In this document: one piece after another, positions 6,810 to 15,717 of the stretch
How positions within the stretch are numbered: position 1 is the stretch's first letter
Layout of the letters: every line of letters starts with the position of its first letter
From: CAYXZQ01 sp964469935
GTDB lineage: Archaea > Nanobdellota > Nanobdellia > Woesearchaeales > DSVV01
Assembly: GCA_964469935.1 (NCBI GenBank)
Contig: CAYXZQ010000008.1
Span: 1-46,708 of the forward strand
DNA length: 46,708 nt
Direction: 5' to 3'
Made by a program: the position numbers and the translations under genes
Notes under the pieces: generated by a model
What the model saw: the letters and a program-made list of their open reading frames with translations, nothing else
Told to the model about the DNA's origin: nothing
Databases searched by the model: none

Positions 6810-8157
6810 GCTTCATCACTTCTCTGAACACGGACATGTACCTCTTTGCGCACATCTTCCAGGTGAAGTTCTTCCTCACGTGCTTGATCGCGTTCTTCGA
6901 GATTTTGTTGTACAGCTTCCTGTGCTTGATGAGCGACTTCACCTTCCTTGCGATGTCCTTCCTGTCGCGGGGATCGATGAGAAGCCCGTTCTCGCCGTCT
7001 GTCACGAACTCGCTCGGCCCCCCGTTCCTCGTCGCCACGACAGGCACGCCGCAGGCAGAGGCTTCGATTATGGTCAGGCCGAAGGGCTCGATCAAGGCAG
7101 GATTCACGAAGACGCCCCTGTTCTCCTTTATGAACCTGTAGAACGCGGGCACCTGCTTCTCGTACTCGAGGTTGATGCCCGGAAGGCAGACATTGTCATA
7201 GAGGTTGTACCTCTTCATCATCCTGTTAATCTTGTCTATTATGGGCTGGCTCTCCTTTGTGGGCTGCAGGGTCTTTGCAAAGACTATGAGGTTTGCCAGG
7301 TTCTGGAATTCCCTGTCCATTGCGAATGAGCGGAGCAGGCCGATGAGGTTCTTCCTCTTGTCGAGCCGGGTCAGGACAGCGACAGGCGTCCTCTCAGCAT
7401 GCTTGACGCCCTGCATGATGCAGTTTTCGAGGAGTTGCCTGGTCTGCTCTTCCTTCTGGAAGTCTATGACCCGGGAAGGATGGAACTTCTCAAGGTCAAG
7501 CCCCGGCGGTATCGTCGTGAACTTGCCCTTGTCCCTCACCTTGTACCCCTTGTACTGCTGCTTCACCTCTTCATTCGTGCTTGCGACGATCGCCCTTGCA
7601 TTCTTGATTGCTGCATTCTCCGCGACCAGCCTCCTGTCGAAATGGAATATCCTGTTGAACCTCTTGAAGTTCTTCTCAGTGACGCCTAGCCTCTTCATCT
7701 TCGGCCTTCCCAGGCTGTGGCCCGTGTGCACCTGGGGTATGCCAAGGTCTTTCGAGAGCTTTTCGCAGACCAGGCCGGAGTCTGCGTAGTTGCTCTGCAG
7801 GATGTCTGGCATCCTCTTCATCTTCCTTATGTGCTTCTTGACATTCGCCGTGAACTCGTCGATATAGGGCCAGAGGTTGACCTTCTTCATATACTTATTA
7901 TCCGGCCCGCACTCAATCCTGACTATCTTGACCTTGAACGACACGTCCTCGACCTTCTTTGAGTAGCCCGGGTAGTCCGGGTCGACTATGCGACGCGTGA
8001 TTATCTCGACCCTGTCGACGTTCTTGAGCTCGCCGAGGGCCTTTGCAAGCTCGAGCACGTAGACTATCTGCCCTCCCGTGTCCTCGTCCCTGCCGAGCTC
8101 AAGGTTCCGCGACCGGAACAGACCATGCATGGAATGCATCTGTATGTATAGACCCAT
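6799..8157 (-). CDS. Sucrose-phosphate synthase (GT4 family)
   Basis: The 452-residue glycosyltransferase carries the SPS signature near the N-terminus, HGLFRSRNLELGRDEDTGG, with the glycine loop for UDP-glucose. The acceptor-side motif is TGHSLGRPKMKRL (about residues 144-156), and the C-terminal GT-B domain has IEPFGLTIIEASACG (E-x7-E, near residue 360). SPS joins UDP-glucose and fructose-6-phosphate to give sucrose-6-phosphate. It has no fused phosphatase domain; that activity is the next gene, overlapping by 11 nt. The length matches compact cyanobacterial and archaeal-type SPS. GAGG lies upstream of the ATG. Confidence 0.85.
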   Translation of the reverse strand: MGLYIQMHSMHGLFRSRNLELGRDEDTGGQIVYVLELAKALGELKNVDRVEIITRRIVDPDYPGYSKKVEDVSFKVKIVRIECGPDNKYMKKVNLWPYIDEFTANVKKHIRKMKRMPDILQSNYADSGLVCEKLSKDLGIPQVHTGHSLGRPKMKRLGVTEKNFKRFNRIFHFDRRLVAENAAIKNARAIVASTNEEVKQQYKGYKVRDKGKFTTIPPGLDLEKFHPSRVIDFQKEEQTRQLLENCIMQGVKHAERTPVAVLTRLDKRKNLIGLLRSFAMDREFQNLANLIVFAKTLQPTKESQPIIDKINRMMKRYNLYDNVCLPGINLEYEKQVPAFYRFIKENRGVFVNPALIEPFGLTIIEASACGVPVVATRNGGPSEFVTDGENGLLIDPRDRKDIARKVKSLIKHRKLYNKISKNAIKHVRKNFTWKMCAKRYMSVFREVMKHAG

Positions 8158-8239
8158 TGTCTCATCGCCTCTTTGTTTTGAAATCTATAAGAAATCCCGG
8201 ATGTTTCAGACCCGCTTTTTTTTCCTCCATCTGCCTGGC

Positions 8240-8419
8240 TCAGGCTTCTGCTATCTTTTCCTGCTCGACCCGCGCGATGATATGGTCCTGCTCGACCTGC
8301 ATTATCTCGGACGTGACTATCTTGTCCCCGCCCAGCTTGAGCTGGATCCTCTCGCCTTTCTTCGGTTCGATGCCTGCTGCCTTGAGCTTGTCGATGGAAA
8401 TCTTGTAATCTGTTGCCAT
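8240..8419 (-). CDS. Small beta-rich protein, 59 aa, unrecognised
   Basis: The ATG at 8419 gives a compact protein: MATDYKISIDKLKAAGIEPK, then KKGERIQLKLGGDK and EIMQVEQDHIIARV. The alternating pattern suggests several short strands, as in small SH3-like or swapped-hairpin folds, but I cannot assign it. A longer open frame runs back to 8725, but that part overlaps the rightward regulator gene and its promoter and has no protein-like composition. A TATA-like CTTTATTAA in complement near 8484 could serve it. It lies between the sucrose-phosphate synthase and the divergent regulator. Confidence 0.55.
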   Translation of the reverse strand: MATDYKISIDKLKAAGIEPKKGERIQLKLGGDKIVTSEIMQVEQDHIIARVEQEKIAEA

Positions 8420-8555
8420 CTTGTTCAAAGTCCGGATTAAGGAGACATGCCCCCTAACCCAGGTAATGCACAATGAGCAATGATTAATAAAGCTTGTGGT
8501 AGCAGATTTCATTTTGAAAAAATATATAAATGCCTTTTTGTTCTTGAGTTTCAAC

Positions 8556-9101
8556 ATGAAACTGAACAATAATGAAAAGTTGGCACTAAAACTAATGGTC
8601 GCAGACCCAGACATCTCGAACAACGACTTGGCAGGCAGGCTCGGCATAACCACGCAGGCTGTCGGAAAGATCAAGAGGCAGCTCCACTCAAAAGGAATAA
8701 TCGAGCGCAAGGAATACGTGCTCAACTATGAGAAGCTCGGGGTCGGGCTCCTCGCGTTCGCGCTCATAAAGATAATGCCAAAGGCATTCAGGAAATTCAA
8801 CAAGGGAGAGCTCGACAAGATACTACAGCCGCCGAACGTCATCCAGTCCTATGTCATACCGCAGACGAGCGTGACCCACATCATGGTGTATGCGTTCAGG
8901 AATGTCGACGAGTATGACAACTATTTCAAGAAGCTGCAGACTGAGCTTGGCGAGTTCGTTGAGATAAGGGAGGCATTCATCCTGTCGCCAAAGAGCATGA
9001 TAAAGTCCTCGCCTAAGGAGATGTTCCTAAAGCTACTCGACGAATACGGGAAGGCAAAGGAGCTCCCTGAGCCGGAACTGACCGTGCTCGGCAGGGCCTG
9101 A
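8556..9101 (+). CDS. Lrp-like HTH transcription regulator
   Basis: The start at 8556 is chosen because AATATATAAA (8520-8529) lies about 30 nt upstream. Residues 1-55 form a winged HTH (NNEKLALKLMVADPDISNNDLAGRL, TTQAVGKIKRQL, SKGIIERKEY). The remaining 120 residues contain an alpha/beta region similar to the ligand domains of Lrp-type proteins (VIQSYVIPQTSVTHIMVYAF). A longer frame upstream to 8496 would include the TATA box and is rejected. It faces the TrmB-like gene convergently, the two ending directly next to each other at 9101/9102. Confidence 0.75.
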   Translation: MKLNNNEKLALKLMVADPDISNNDLAGRLGITTQAVGKIKRQLHSKGIIERKEYVLNYEKLGVGLLAFALIKIMPKAFRKFNKGELDKILQPPNVIQSYVIPQTSVTHIMVYAFRNVDEYDNYFKKLQTELGEFVEIREAFILSPKSMIKSSPKEMFLKLLDEYGKAKELPEPELTVLGRA

Positions 9102-9854
9102 TCAACGCTCCGCCTTCTTCCAGAGCCCGGCAAAATGCTTCCTGTAGCTTTTGGCAATCACCCTGTCGTCGATTAGGATGACAAAGGGGTTCTCCATGAA
9201 ATTGCAGAACCCTACATTATCCCTGAATATGAAGACTGCGACAGGGCTGACATAGCCTGACGGGAGGAACCTCAGGTCGAGGTCGACAAGCTTCATTATC
9301 CCCTTCATGACGCTGCTCTTTAGTATCCTCCTGTTGGCTATCATCCTTCCCCTGACCTTGATGCCCCTGAGCCTCTTCGAGAGGTTCAAAAAATAGTAGT
9401 TGAATACGCTCAGCACGGCCTCTGAAGAGGCTATTATCAGTATCTCGTCCCTCGACCTCGCTATTCCCTCGAGCCTGCCGTAGAAATATTCCAGGCCCTC
9501 CCTCTCCTGGAACACGGATATCCTGTCCTTCTTCGACGAAGGACGGGCAGGCCTTATATCCCTTATGAGCTCCATTATCCCTGGCCTTGCGGACTCGAGC
9601 TCCTTCTTGCGCTTCTCGAGCAGGCCGAGGAGGTTTCCCGGCTCAGGTATGGAGAACACCTTTACATTGTTCCTTACGACAGACGAGACGAGCCCCTTCT
9701 TGCCGAGCCTATCGAGTATGTCGTAGAGATTGGTCCTGTGAAGCCCTGTGCTCCTCGCTAGGTCGCCTGCAGGTGCGCTGCCTAGCCCGGCTAGGGCCTC
9801 GAATACCAGTATCTCTGAATCCGTGAGCCCTAACTTCTTGAGCGCTTCTGACAT
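9102..9854 (-). CDS. TrmB-family transcription regulator
   Basis: The 250-residue protein begins with the TrmB winged HTH (LGLTDSEILVFEALAGLG, DLARSTGLHRTNLYDILDRLGKKGLV), followed by a coiled linker and a phospholipase-D-like effector domain (EILIIASSEAVLSVFNYY, VFIFRDNVGFCNFMENPFVILIDD). Archaeal TrmB proteins bind sugars or other small molecules and control metabolic genes. A TATA-like ATTATAAAA in complement about 27 nt upstream implies a leaderless transcript. The gene is divergent from the large activase fusion with 97 nt between the starts, so it is the natural candidate to regulate it. Confidence 0.85.
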   Translation of the reverse strand: MSEALKKLGLTDSEILVFEALAGLGSAPAGDLARSTGLHRTNLYDILDRLGKKGLVSSVVRNNVKVFSIPEPGNLLGLLEKRKKELESARPGIMELIRDIRPARPSSKKDRISVFQEREGLEYFYGRLEGIARSRDEILIIASSEAVLSVFNYYFLNLSKRLRGIKVRGRMIANRRILKSSVMKGIMKLVDLDLRFLPSGYVSPVAVFIFRDNVGFCNFMENPFVILIDDRVIAKSYRKHFAGLWKKAER

Positions 9855-9951
9855 GAGGCAGGGGAATGAAGCCGGTTTTATAATCCTTTCCTTTTGTCGT
9901 ATGCCAAACAGACAACAAAGGTTTTTATTGCCTTATCCTATCTGCCTGTCA

Positions 9952-12900
9952 ATGAAGTCGCTCGGTATATGCCTCGGTGCCTCAAGCATCAGCCTCGTGG
10001 CAATGAAGGACGGCAAGATGATCTCTGCCGAGAACACCCCGCACGAGGGCAACCCTAAGAAGCTGCTACTCGAGATGCTGGAGAAGCTCGATATCGCGGG
10101 ATTCGACTATGTGGGCGTCACAGGCAGGAAATTCAGGGAGTTCGTAAGCCTTCCCAAGCTCACTGAGCCGGAGGCCACTGAGTATGCTTATGAATATCTG
10201 AAAAAAGGAGAAGGTTTCAGGGCCATCGTGAGCGCAGGCGGCGAGACGTTCATTGTCTACACCCTGGATACGGACGGAAAGATAGCGAATGTCTATACAG
10301 GCAACAAGTGCGCGTCAGGCACAGGCGAGTTCTTCCTCCAGCAGATAAGGAGGATGGACCTCACCGTGGACGAGGCTGTGAAGCTTGCAAAGTCCGAGAA
10401 GCCTCACAGGGTCACGGGCAGGTGCTCTGTCTTCTGCAAGAGCGACTGCACCCATGCGCTGAACAAGGGCGTGCCCAAGGGCGAGGTCGCGGCAGGGCTC
10501 TGCGAGATGATGGCAAAGAAGATCTCAGAGCTGCTTGCAAAGGTGCCGAAGGGCGATATCCTCATAGTAGGAGGGACAGCGAAGAACAGCGTGGTAATGG
10601 ACTTCCTGAAAAAAGACATTCCGAATATACACATACCAAAGGAGGCGGAGTATTTCGAGGCCCTCGGGGCAGCTGTATGGGCAGAGAAGACCAAGGCAAG
10701 GCCGAAAAGACTCAAGAGCATGATAAGGAAAGGGACCTCGTCGTTCTCGTTCCACAGGCCCCTCTCCGAATACAGGGACATGGTGGTGTTCGAGGAGTTC
10801 ACCAAGGGCACAGCTGGGGAAGGCGACGAGTGCATAATCGGCCTCGACGTGGGCTCGACCACGACAAAGGCGGTGCTCCTGAGGACATCCGACAATGCGG
10901 TCGTCGCGGACTGCTATCTCAGGACGAGCGGCAACCCCGTGAGGGCGTCTAGGGACTGCTACAGGGAGCTCTCGTCGCAGGTAAACAAGAAGATAAGCAT
11001 CATCGGCCTGGGCGTGACAGGGAGCGGCAGGCACATTGCAGGGCTTCACGCATTGACAAAAGGCATCATAAACGAGATTATTGCGCACGCAGCAGCAGCA
11101 GTATATTTCGACAGGGACGTTGATACCATTTTCGAGATAGGAGGGCAGGACGCGAAATACACTTTCATAACCAACTCCGTGCCGAGCGACTACGCCATGA
11201 ACGAGGCGTGCAGCGCAGGCACAGGCTCTTTTCTCGAGGAGTCTGCAAAGGAGTCCCTGAACATAGACTACCGGGACATCGGAGACATGGCGTTCAGTGC
11301 AAGGCATCCGCCGAATTTCAATGACCAGTGCGCGGCATTCATAAGCTCTGACATCAAGACCGCATTCCACGAGGGCATAGGCAAGGAGGACGTGGTCGCG
11401 GGGCTCGTCTATTCCATATGCATGAACTACGGAAACAGGGTCAAGGGGAACAGGCAGGTGGGAAAGAAGGTCTTCATGCAGGGAGGGGTATGCTACAATA
11501 GGGCAGTGCCGGTCGCGATGGCAGCCCTCACTGGAAAGAAGATAATCGTCCCGCCTGAACCGGGGCTCATGGGAGCGTTCGGCGTCGCTCTCGAGATAAA
11601 GGACAGGATCGGGCTCGGTCTCATGGAAAAGCAGGAGTTCAATCTCGACGAGCTGGAAAGCCGGGAAGTGGAATACGGCAAAACTTTCGTCTGCGCAGGC
11701 GGGGCTGAGAAATGCGACAGGAAATGCGAGATAATGACCATCAAGATCCTCGGGAAGACCTATCCGTTCGGTGGTGCGTGCGACAGATACTACAACCAGC
11801 GCCTTGACATCGACGTGGATGCGGGAAAGCTCGACCTTGTCAGGCAGAGGCAGGACATGGTCTTTGGGAAATACGCGTCATACAGGCCGAAACGACACAA
11901 AGACGCAAAGAGCATCGGCATAAACAGGTCTTTTCTCACCAATACATTCTATCCCCTGTATTACAATTTCTTCTCCAGGCTCGGAATGAAAGTGATATTG
12001 CCGGAAAAAGTCCTCGAGAAAGGGACGGACAAGAAGAGCGCGGCATTCTGCTACCCGGCGGAGATCTCCCATGGCCTGTTCCAGGATCTCCTGGACAAGA
12101 AGCCGGATTACGTGTTCCTGCCGGTCCTCATTGGGATTCCGGTGAAGTCAGGCAACGAGCTCAAGAAGCCCTGCGTATTTGTCCAGGCAGAGCATGCCTA
12201 TCTCGGGACAGCGTTCAGGGACCACGGCATAGAGATAATCAGGCCGGTGCTTGATTTCTCCAAAGGTTTTGCCAAGATGAGAAAGACATTCATCAGCATG
12301 GCCGGAGAGCTTGGTTTCACCCCGAAAAAGGCAGCGGAAGCGTTCGAGGTAGCCCTCAAGCAGCAGGAGGCCTTCCAGAAAGAGGCTGGGAGTCTCGGCA
12401 GAAAAGCCATAAGGGAGCTTGAGAAGGACCCTGATAAGTCGGCAGTCGTCCTTTTCGGAAGGAGCTACAATGCCTATGCAGGCGAGGCGAACATGGGCAT
12501 ACCCCACAAGTTCGCGACACGGGGCTCGCTCGTTATACCCTCTGATATGCTCCCGTACGACAGGGAAGACGACATCCCTTCAATGTACTGGGCCCAGGGG
12601 CAGCAGAACCTGATGGCAGCAAGCTACGTCAAGAAGCACCCGCAGCTCTACGGCGCTTTCGTGACCAACTTCTCCTGCGGTCCCGACTCATTCCTGATAA
12701 GCTATTTCAGGGACATAATGGGCATAAAGCCCTCTCTCACCCTCGAGCTAGACAGCCACACGGCTGATGCAGGACTCAATACGAGAATCGACGCGTTCCT
12801 CGACATCGTCAAGAGCTTCAGGGAGCTCGAGAAGCAAAAGAAGATAAAGGAGGGAAAACATGCTTTCAGGCCCGCGGAGGTCGTAATCGAGAATGGCAGG

Positions 12901-14217
12901 CAATATGTTATATCGAGCAGCAAGAAGAGGTACCCACTTACAGACAGGAAAGTGACGCTTCTTCTCCCGACCATGGGAAGGATAGGTGTCGAGGGGTTCG
13001 CAGCGGCGTTCAGGGCGTTCGGTATCAATGCAGTCGCCCTGCCTGACTCTGATATGGACGTGCTAATGAGGGGCAGGGCCAACACCACATGCAAGGAATT
13101 CCTGCCCATGCAGCTGACCACAGGGAGCATGCTCAAATATGTCGAAGAGAAGCAGAAGAAAGGCGAGGTTATCGTCTTCTTCATGCCTGCGTCAAGCGGG
13201 CCGTGCAGGTTCGGGCAGTATAATGTCTACATGAGGAACCTCATCATGAAGAACAGGCTCAGGGACGTCGCGGTGCTCACCCTCTCTGACAAGGACAATT
13301 ACGCCGGCTTCGGGCTGAAGTTTTTGGTCCTCATATGGAAGACCATGATGATATCTGACGTGATGACAGACATCAGGAACACGCTCCGGGCGATAGCAAA
13401 AGACAGGAAGTACGCTCTAGATACGTATGAAAAAGAGTGGGAAAAGCTTAAAGAGGCGATCAGCATGGGCTCGGGAAAGAAGCTCATCTCTCAGGTTAAA
13501 AGAAGCGTGGAGGTCCTGAGGAGGATCCCGCTGAGGATCCCGTACGATAAGGCGAACAAGGTGGCGCTCGTGGGCGAGATATACGTGCGCCAGGACGCGC
13601 TCTCGAGGCAGAGGCTTATCGAGAAGCTGTCGAAAAGAGGCATCGTAGTCAGGGTCGCACCTGTTGCAGAGTTCATATACTATATCAACTACCTCTCGAG
13701 GCTCAGGATACTCGAGGGCTCGAGGACAGATGCAGTGAAGATGCTCGAGCTCAACCTCACATATGGCTTTCAGAACTACCAGGAGAGAAAGATCAAGAAG
13801 CTCTTCGAGAGGTCGGGGCTCTACGAGTTCGAGATGATAGACATATCGAAGACAATAAGCCATGCAAGGCACCTTATGTCGCGCAGGTTCACAGGCGAGG
13901 CCATACTGACGACCGGCCTTGCGCTCAGAGAAGTCCTGCATTCGGCGACAGGAGTGATATCCATAGGGCCCTTCGGATGCATGCCATCGCGCGTCGCAGA
14001 GGCGCTGCTAACAGAGGAGATGACGCTCGAGGGCAAGATAGCGGCATCAGGGGATGATTCATACAAAAGGAGATACGAAGACCTGGGAAATCTCCCTTTC
14101 CTTGCCATAGAGACTGACGGCAATGCATACCCTCAGATAATAGAGGCAAGGATCGAGACATTCTGCCTTCAGTCAAAGAGGGTGCACAAGAAGAGGCTTG
14201 CGCATGCCGCCCACTGA
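9952..14217 (+). CDS. Giant acyl-CoA dehydratase activase / dehydratase-like fusion protein
   Basis: From the ATG at 9952 (TATA-like GTTTTTATT about 27 nt upstream) this gives 1421 residues. Residues 1-250 form one ASKHA activase domain, with CASGTGEFF near 120 and a cysteine cluster RCSVFCKSDC near 157-165. Residues 290-560 form a second one, with GLDVGSTTTKAV, CSAGTGSFLEE near 420 and NDQCAAF near 460. A DUF2229-like part (620-880) follows, then a part resembling 2-hydroxyacyl-CoA dehydratase subunits, with CGPDSF near 907, TTCKEF near 1047, GPCRFGQYN near 1084 and FGCMPS near 1342. Activases hydrolyse ATP to push an electron from a [4Fe-4S] cluster to a dehydratase or double-cubane protein. 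Here donor and acceptor types are joined. The substrate is unknown. An in-frame extension to 9748 overlaps the divergent gene and is rejected. Confidence 0.85.
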   Translation: MKSLGICLGASSISLVAMKDGKMISAENTPHEGNPKKLLLEMLEKLDIAGFDYVGVTGRKFREFVSLPKLTEPEATEYAYEYLKKGEGFRAIVSAGGETFIVYTLDTDGKIANVYTGNKCASGTGEFFLQQIRRMDLTVDEAVKLAKSEKPHRVTGRCSVFCKSDCTHALNKGVPKGEVAAGLCEMMAKKISELLAKVPKGDILIVGGTAKNSVVMDFLKKDIPNIHIPKEAEYFEALGAAVWAEKTKARPKRLKSMIRKGTSSFSFHRPLSEYRDMVVFEEFTKGTAGEGDECIIGLDVGSTTTKAVLLRTSDNAVVADCYLRTSGNPVRASRDCYRELSSQVNKKISIIGLGVTGSGRHIAGLHALTKGIINEIIAHAAAAVYFDRDVDTIFEIGGQDAKYTFITNSVPSDYAMNEACSAGTGSFLEESAKESLNIDYRDIGDMAFSARHPPNFNDQCAAFISSDIKTAFHEGIGKEDVVAGLVYSICMNYGNRVKGNRQVGKKVFMQGGVCYNRAVPVAMAALTGKKIIVPPEPGLMGAFGVALEIKDRIGLGLMEKQEFNLDELESREVEYGKTFVCAGGAEKCDRKCEIMTIKILGKTYPFGGACDRYYNQRLDIDVDAGKLDLVRQRQDMVFGKYASYRPKRHKDAKSIGINRSFLTNTFYPLYYNFFSRLGMKVILPEKVLEKGTDKKSAAFCYPAEISHGLFQDLLDKKPDYVFLPVLIGIPVKSGNELKKPCVFVQAEHAYLGTAFRDHGIEIIRPVLDFSKGFAKMRKTFISMAGELGFTPKKAAEAFEVALKQQEAFQKEAGSLGRKAIRELEKDPDKSAVVLFGRSYNAYAGEANMGIPHKFATRGSLVIPSDMLPYDREDDIPSMYWAQGQQNLMAASYVKKHPQLYGAFVTNFSCGPDSFLISYFRDIMGIKPSLTLELDSHTADAGLNTRIDAFLDIVKSFRELEKQKKIKEGKHAFRPAEVVIENGRQYVISSSKKRYPLTDRKVTLLLPTMGRIGVEGFAAAFRAFGINAVALPDSDMDVLMRGRANTTCKEFLPMQLTTGSMLKYVEEKQKKGEVIVFFMPASSGPCRFGQYNVYMRNLIMKNRLRDVAVLTLSDKDNYAGFGLKFLVLIWKTMMISDVMTDIRNTLRAIAKDRKYALDTYEKEWEKLKEAISMGSGKKLISQVKRSVEVLRRIPLRIPYDKANKVALVGEIYVRQDALSRQRLIEKLSKRGIVVRVAPVAEFIYYINYLSRLRILEGSRTDAVKMLELNLTYGFQNYQERKIKKLFERSGLYEFEMIDISKTISHARHLMSRRFTGEAILTTGLALREVLHSATGVISIGPFGCMPSRVAEALLTEEMTLEGKIAASGDDSYKRRYEDLGNLPFLAIETDGNAYPQIIEARIETFCLQSKRVHKKRLAHAAH

Positions 14218-14222
14218 GGGCT

Positions 14223-15302
14223 TCAAGCGCGGACCACCTTCCCTGTCATGCTCTCAACAGGGAGGCTGAAAAAGAATTCGGAGCCCTTTCCCGGCTCGCT
14301 CTTCACACCTATCCTTCCGCCATGGCTCTCGACGATCCTCTTTGCGATGGCAAGTCCCAGGCCCGTGCTCTTCTCTCCGGCAGTGCCGTTGCCGTGCCCC
14401 TTGTGGAACTCATTGAAGACCTTGTGCATGTCCTCATGCCGGATACCGGGTCCCTGGTCTTTCACGCAGGTGACAATGTCATCGCCCCTGGCTTTTGCAG
14501 CCATTTCCACGACCGAGCCTGGCTTAGAATAGTTGATTGCGTTTGTCAGCAGGTTGTTGAGCACCTGGGTCATCTTTTCCTTGTCGAAGGTCAGCCCAGG
14601 TAAATCCTCGTCAGCCTTGAGCCTAATCCTTATCTTCTTCCTGCTCGCAAGTATCCTGTTCACTCCGACATTGTCCCTGAGCAGGGCCAGGTAATCACCC
14701 TTTTCCATGTTGAGCCGGATGTTGCCTGAATGTATCTTGGAAATGTCAAGCAGGTCCTCGACAAGCCTTAGCATGAATCTGCTAGAGTCCCTGATGATGT
14801 TCAGGAACCTGACCTGGTGCGTCTTGAGGCCTGACTCCTTGTCCTGGAGAAGGTACATCGCGTACATCTGTATTATACTGATGGGATTCCTGAGGTCATG
14901 AGCGGCGATCCCTATGAACCTGTTCTGGGCCTGATTCAGCTCCCTGAGCCTTACCCTCTGCCTCTTCTCTATGTCAAGCGACTGCTTCAGCCTTGCCACG
15001 GTCATGCCCACTATTAGGAATATCATAAGCCGGACAAACGAGTTCCAGTACAGGACCCAGGGCTCAGGAAACGGGTGGTCTAACTTTGCAAACATCCATT
15101 CGACAGCCTCCATGACAGAGATTGCTGCTGCGCCCCTGTAGCTGAAGATGAGTCCGGAAAGGATGACAGGTATAAGATAGAATATCGAGAACCCCAGGTC
15201 GACGCCGGTCAGGTAATCGGCTGCGCCGATAGTCAGGGCTGACACGATGATTATCAGGCCGACGACGGCCCTCGTCCTCTTGAGTTTAAGCCGCTGGCTC
15301 AT
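14223..15302 (-). CDS. Membrane histidine kinase
   Basis: Residues 10-105 contain about four membrane segments (VVGLIIIVSALTIGA, FSIFYLIPVILSGLIF, and RLMIFLIVGMTVA near 91-103). A short coiled stretch leads to the HisKA domain with phospho-acceptor His135 in AAHDLRNP. The HATPase domain follows, with NLLTNAINYSKPG, DQGPGI and GLGLAIAKRIVESHGG. No PAS or HAMP domain is evident, so the membrane part is probably the sensor. No response regulator is adjacent; the nearest ones are at 31187-35115. The gene converges on the giant activase fusion with a gap of five bases, but no functional link is shown. Confidence 0.85.
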   Translation of the reverse strand: MSQRLKLKRTRAVVGLIIIVSALTIGAADYLTGVDLGFSIFYLIPVILSGLIFSYRGAAAISVMEAVEWMFAKLDHPFPEPWVLYWNSFVRLMIFLIVGMTVARLKQSLDIEKRQRVRLRELNQAQNRFIGIAAHDLRNPISIIQMYAMYLLQDKESGLKTHQVRFLNIIRDSSRFMLRLVEDLLDISKIHSGNIRLNMEKGDYLALLRDNVGVNRILASRKKIRIRLKADEDLPGLTFDKEKMTQVLNNLLTNAINYSKPGSVVEMAAKARGDDIVTCVKDQGPGIRHEDMHKVFNEFHKGHGNGTAGEKSTGLGLAIAKRIVESHGGRIGVKSEPGKGSEFFFSLPVESMTGKVVRA

Positions 15303-15444
15303 CTTTATAGCTCAGGCACCCCCATTGTATTATAAGTATCCTGATTATATAAAATGTTCGGAAAATAGCATTGTTTTTTAGAGGGATTGTTTCAGCGGAC
15401 TGCTTGAGAAACATTTAAATATGAAGCTGTTCTCTCCATGGGAC

Positions 15445-15717
15445 ATGAGCCAGATGAAGCTGAGAAAGGACCTTGACGAATACATGGAGAAGAGGTCGAC
15501 CAAGCAGCCGTCAAAAAATATCATAAAGGATTATCTCAAAAGACGGGAGTTTGCAGAGAAGCATAAGAGCATCGGAGAGCATCAGATACAGTCCCTTGGC
15601 GAGTTCCACCAGCAGGATGTAGTGATACTCGAGCCAGAACCGAATTTCTTCAGGATGCTGCATGACAGGATAATGGGTCTCTTCAGGGGCAAGAAGAAGG
15701 CCAAAAAAAAGGACTAG
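15445..15717 (+). CDS. Small charged protein, unrecognised
   Basis: An open frame starts at ATG 15421, but the only good TATA box (CATTTAAAT, 15411-15419) touches that ATG. Transcription should begin near 15440, so the in-frame ATG at 15445 (MSQMKLRKDLDEYMEKRS) is the likelier start. The product of about 90 residues is highly charged and mostly helical, ends in a lysine-rich tail (KKKAKKKD) and contains QDVVILEPEPNFFRML. I do not recognise it. Its stop overlaps the end of the convergent gene by four bases. Confidence 0.6.
   Translation: MSQMKLRKDLDEYMEKRSTKQPSKNIIKDYLKRREFAEKHKSIGEHQIQSLGEFHQQDVVILEPEPNFFRMLHDRIMGLFRGKKKAKKKD

Noticed and set aside
8420..8725. N-terminal extension of the small gene at 8240
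   Set aside because: It overlaps the promoter and HTH of the rightward regulator and encodes a non-protein-like stretch.
9748..9951. Upstream extension of the giant fusion protein
   Set aside because: It overlaps the divergent TrmB-like gene and both promoters; the ASKHA domain starts naturally at ATG 9952 with a TATA-like box 27 nt upstream.
10525..11370. 281-codon open frame on the minus strand
   Set aside because: It lies wholly inside the activase fusion gene, has no promoter or ribosome site, and its cysteine- and histidine-rich composition is that of an antisense shadow.
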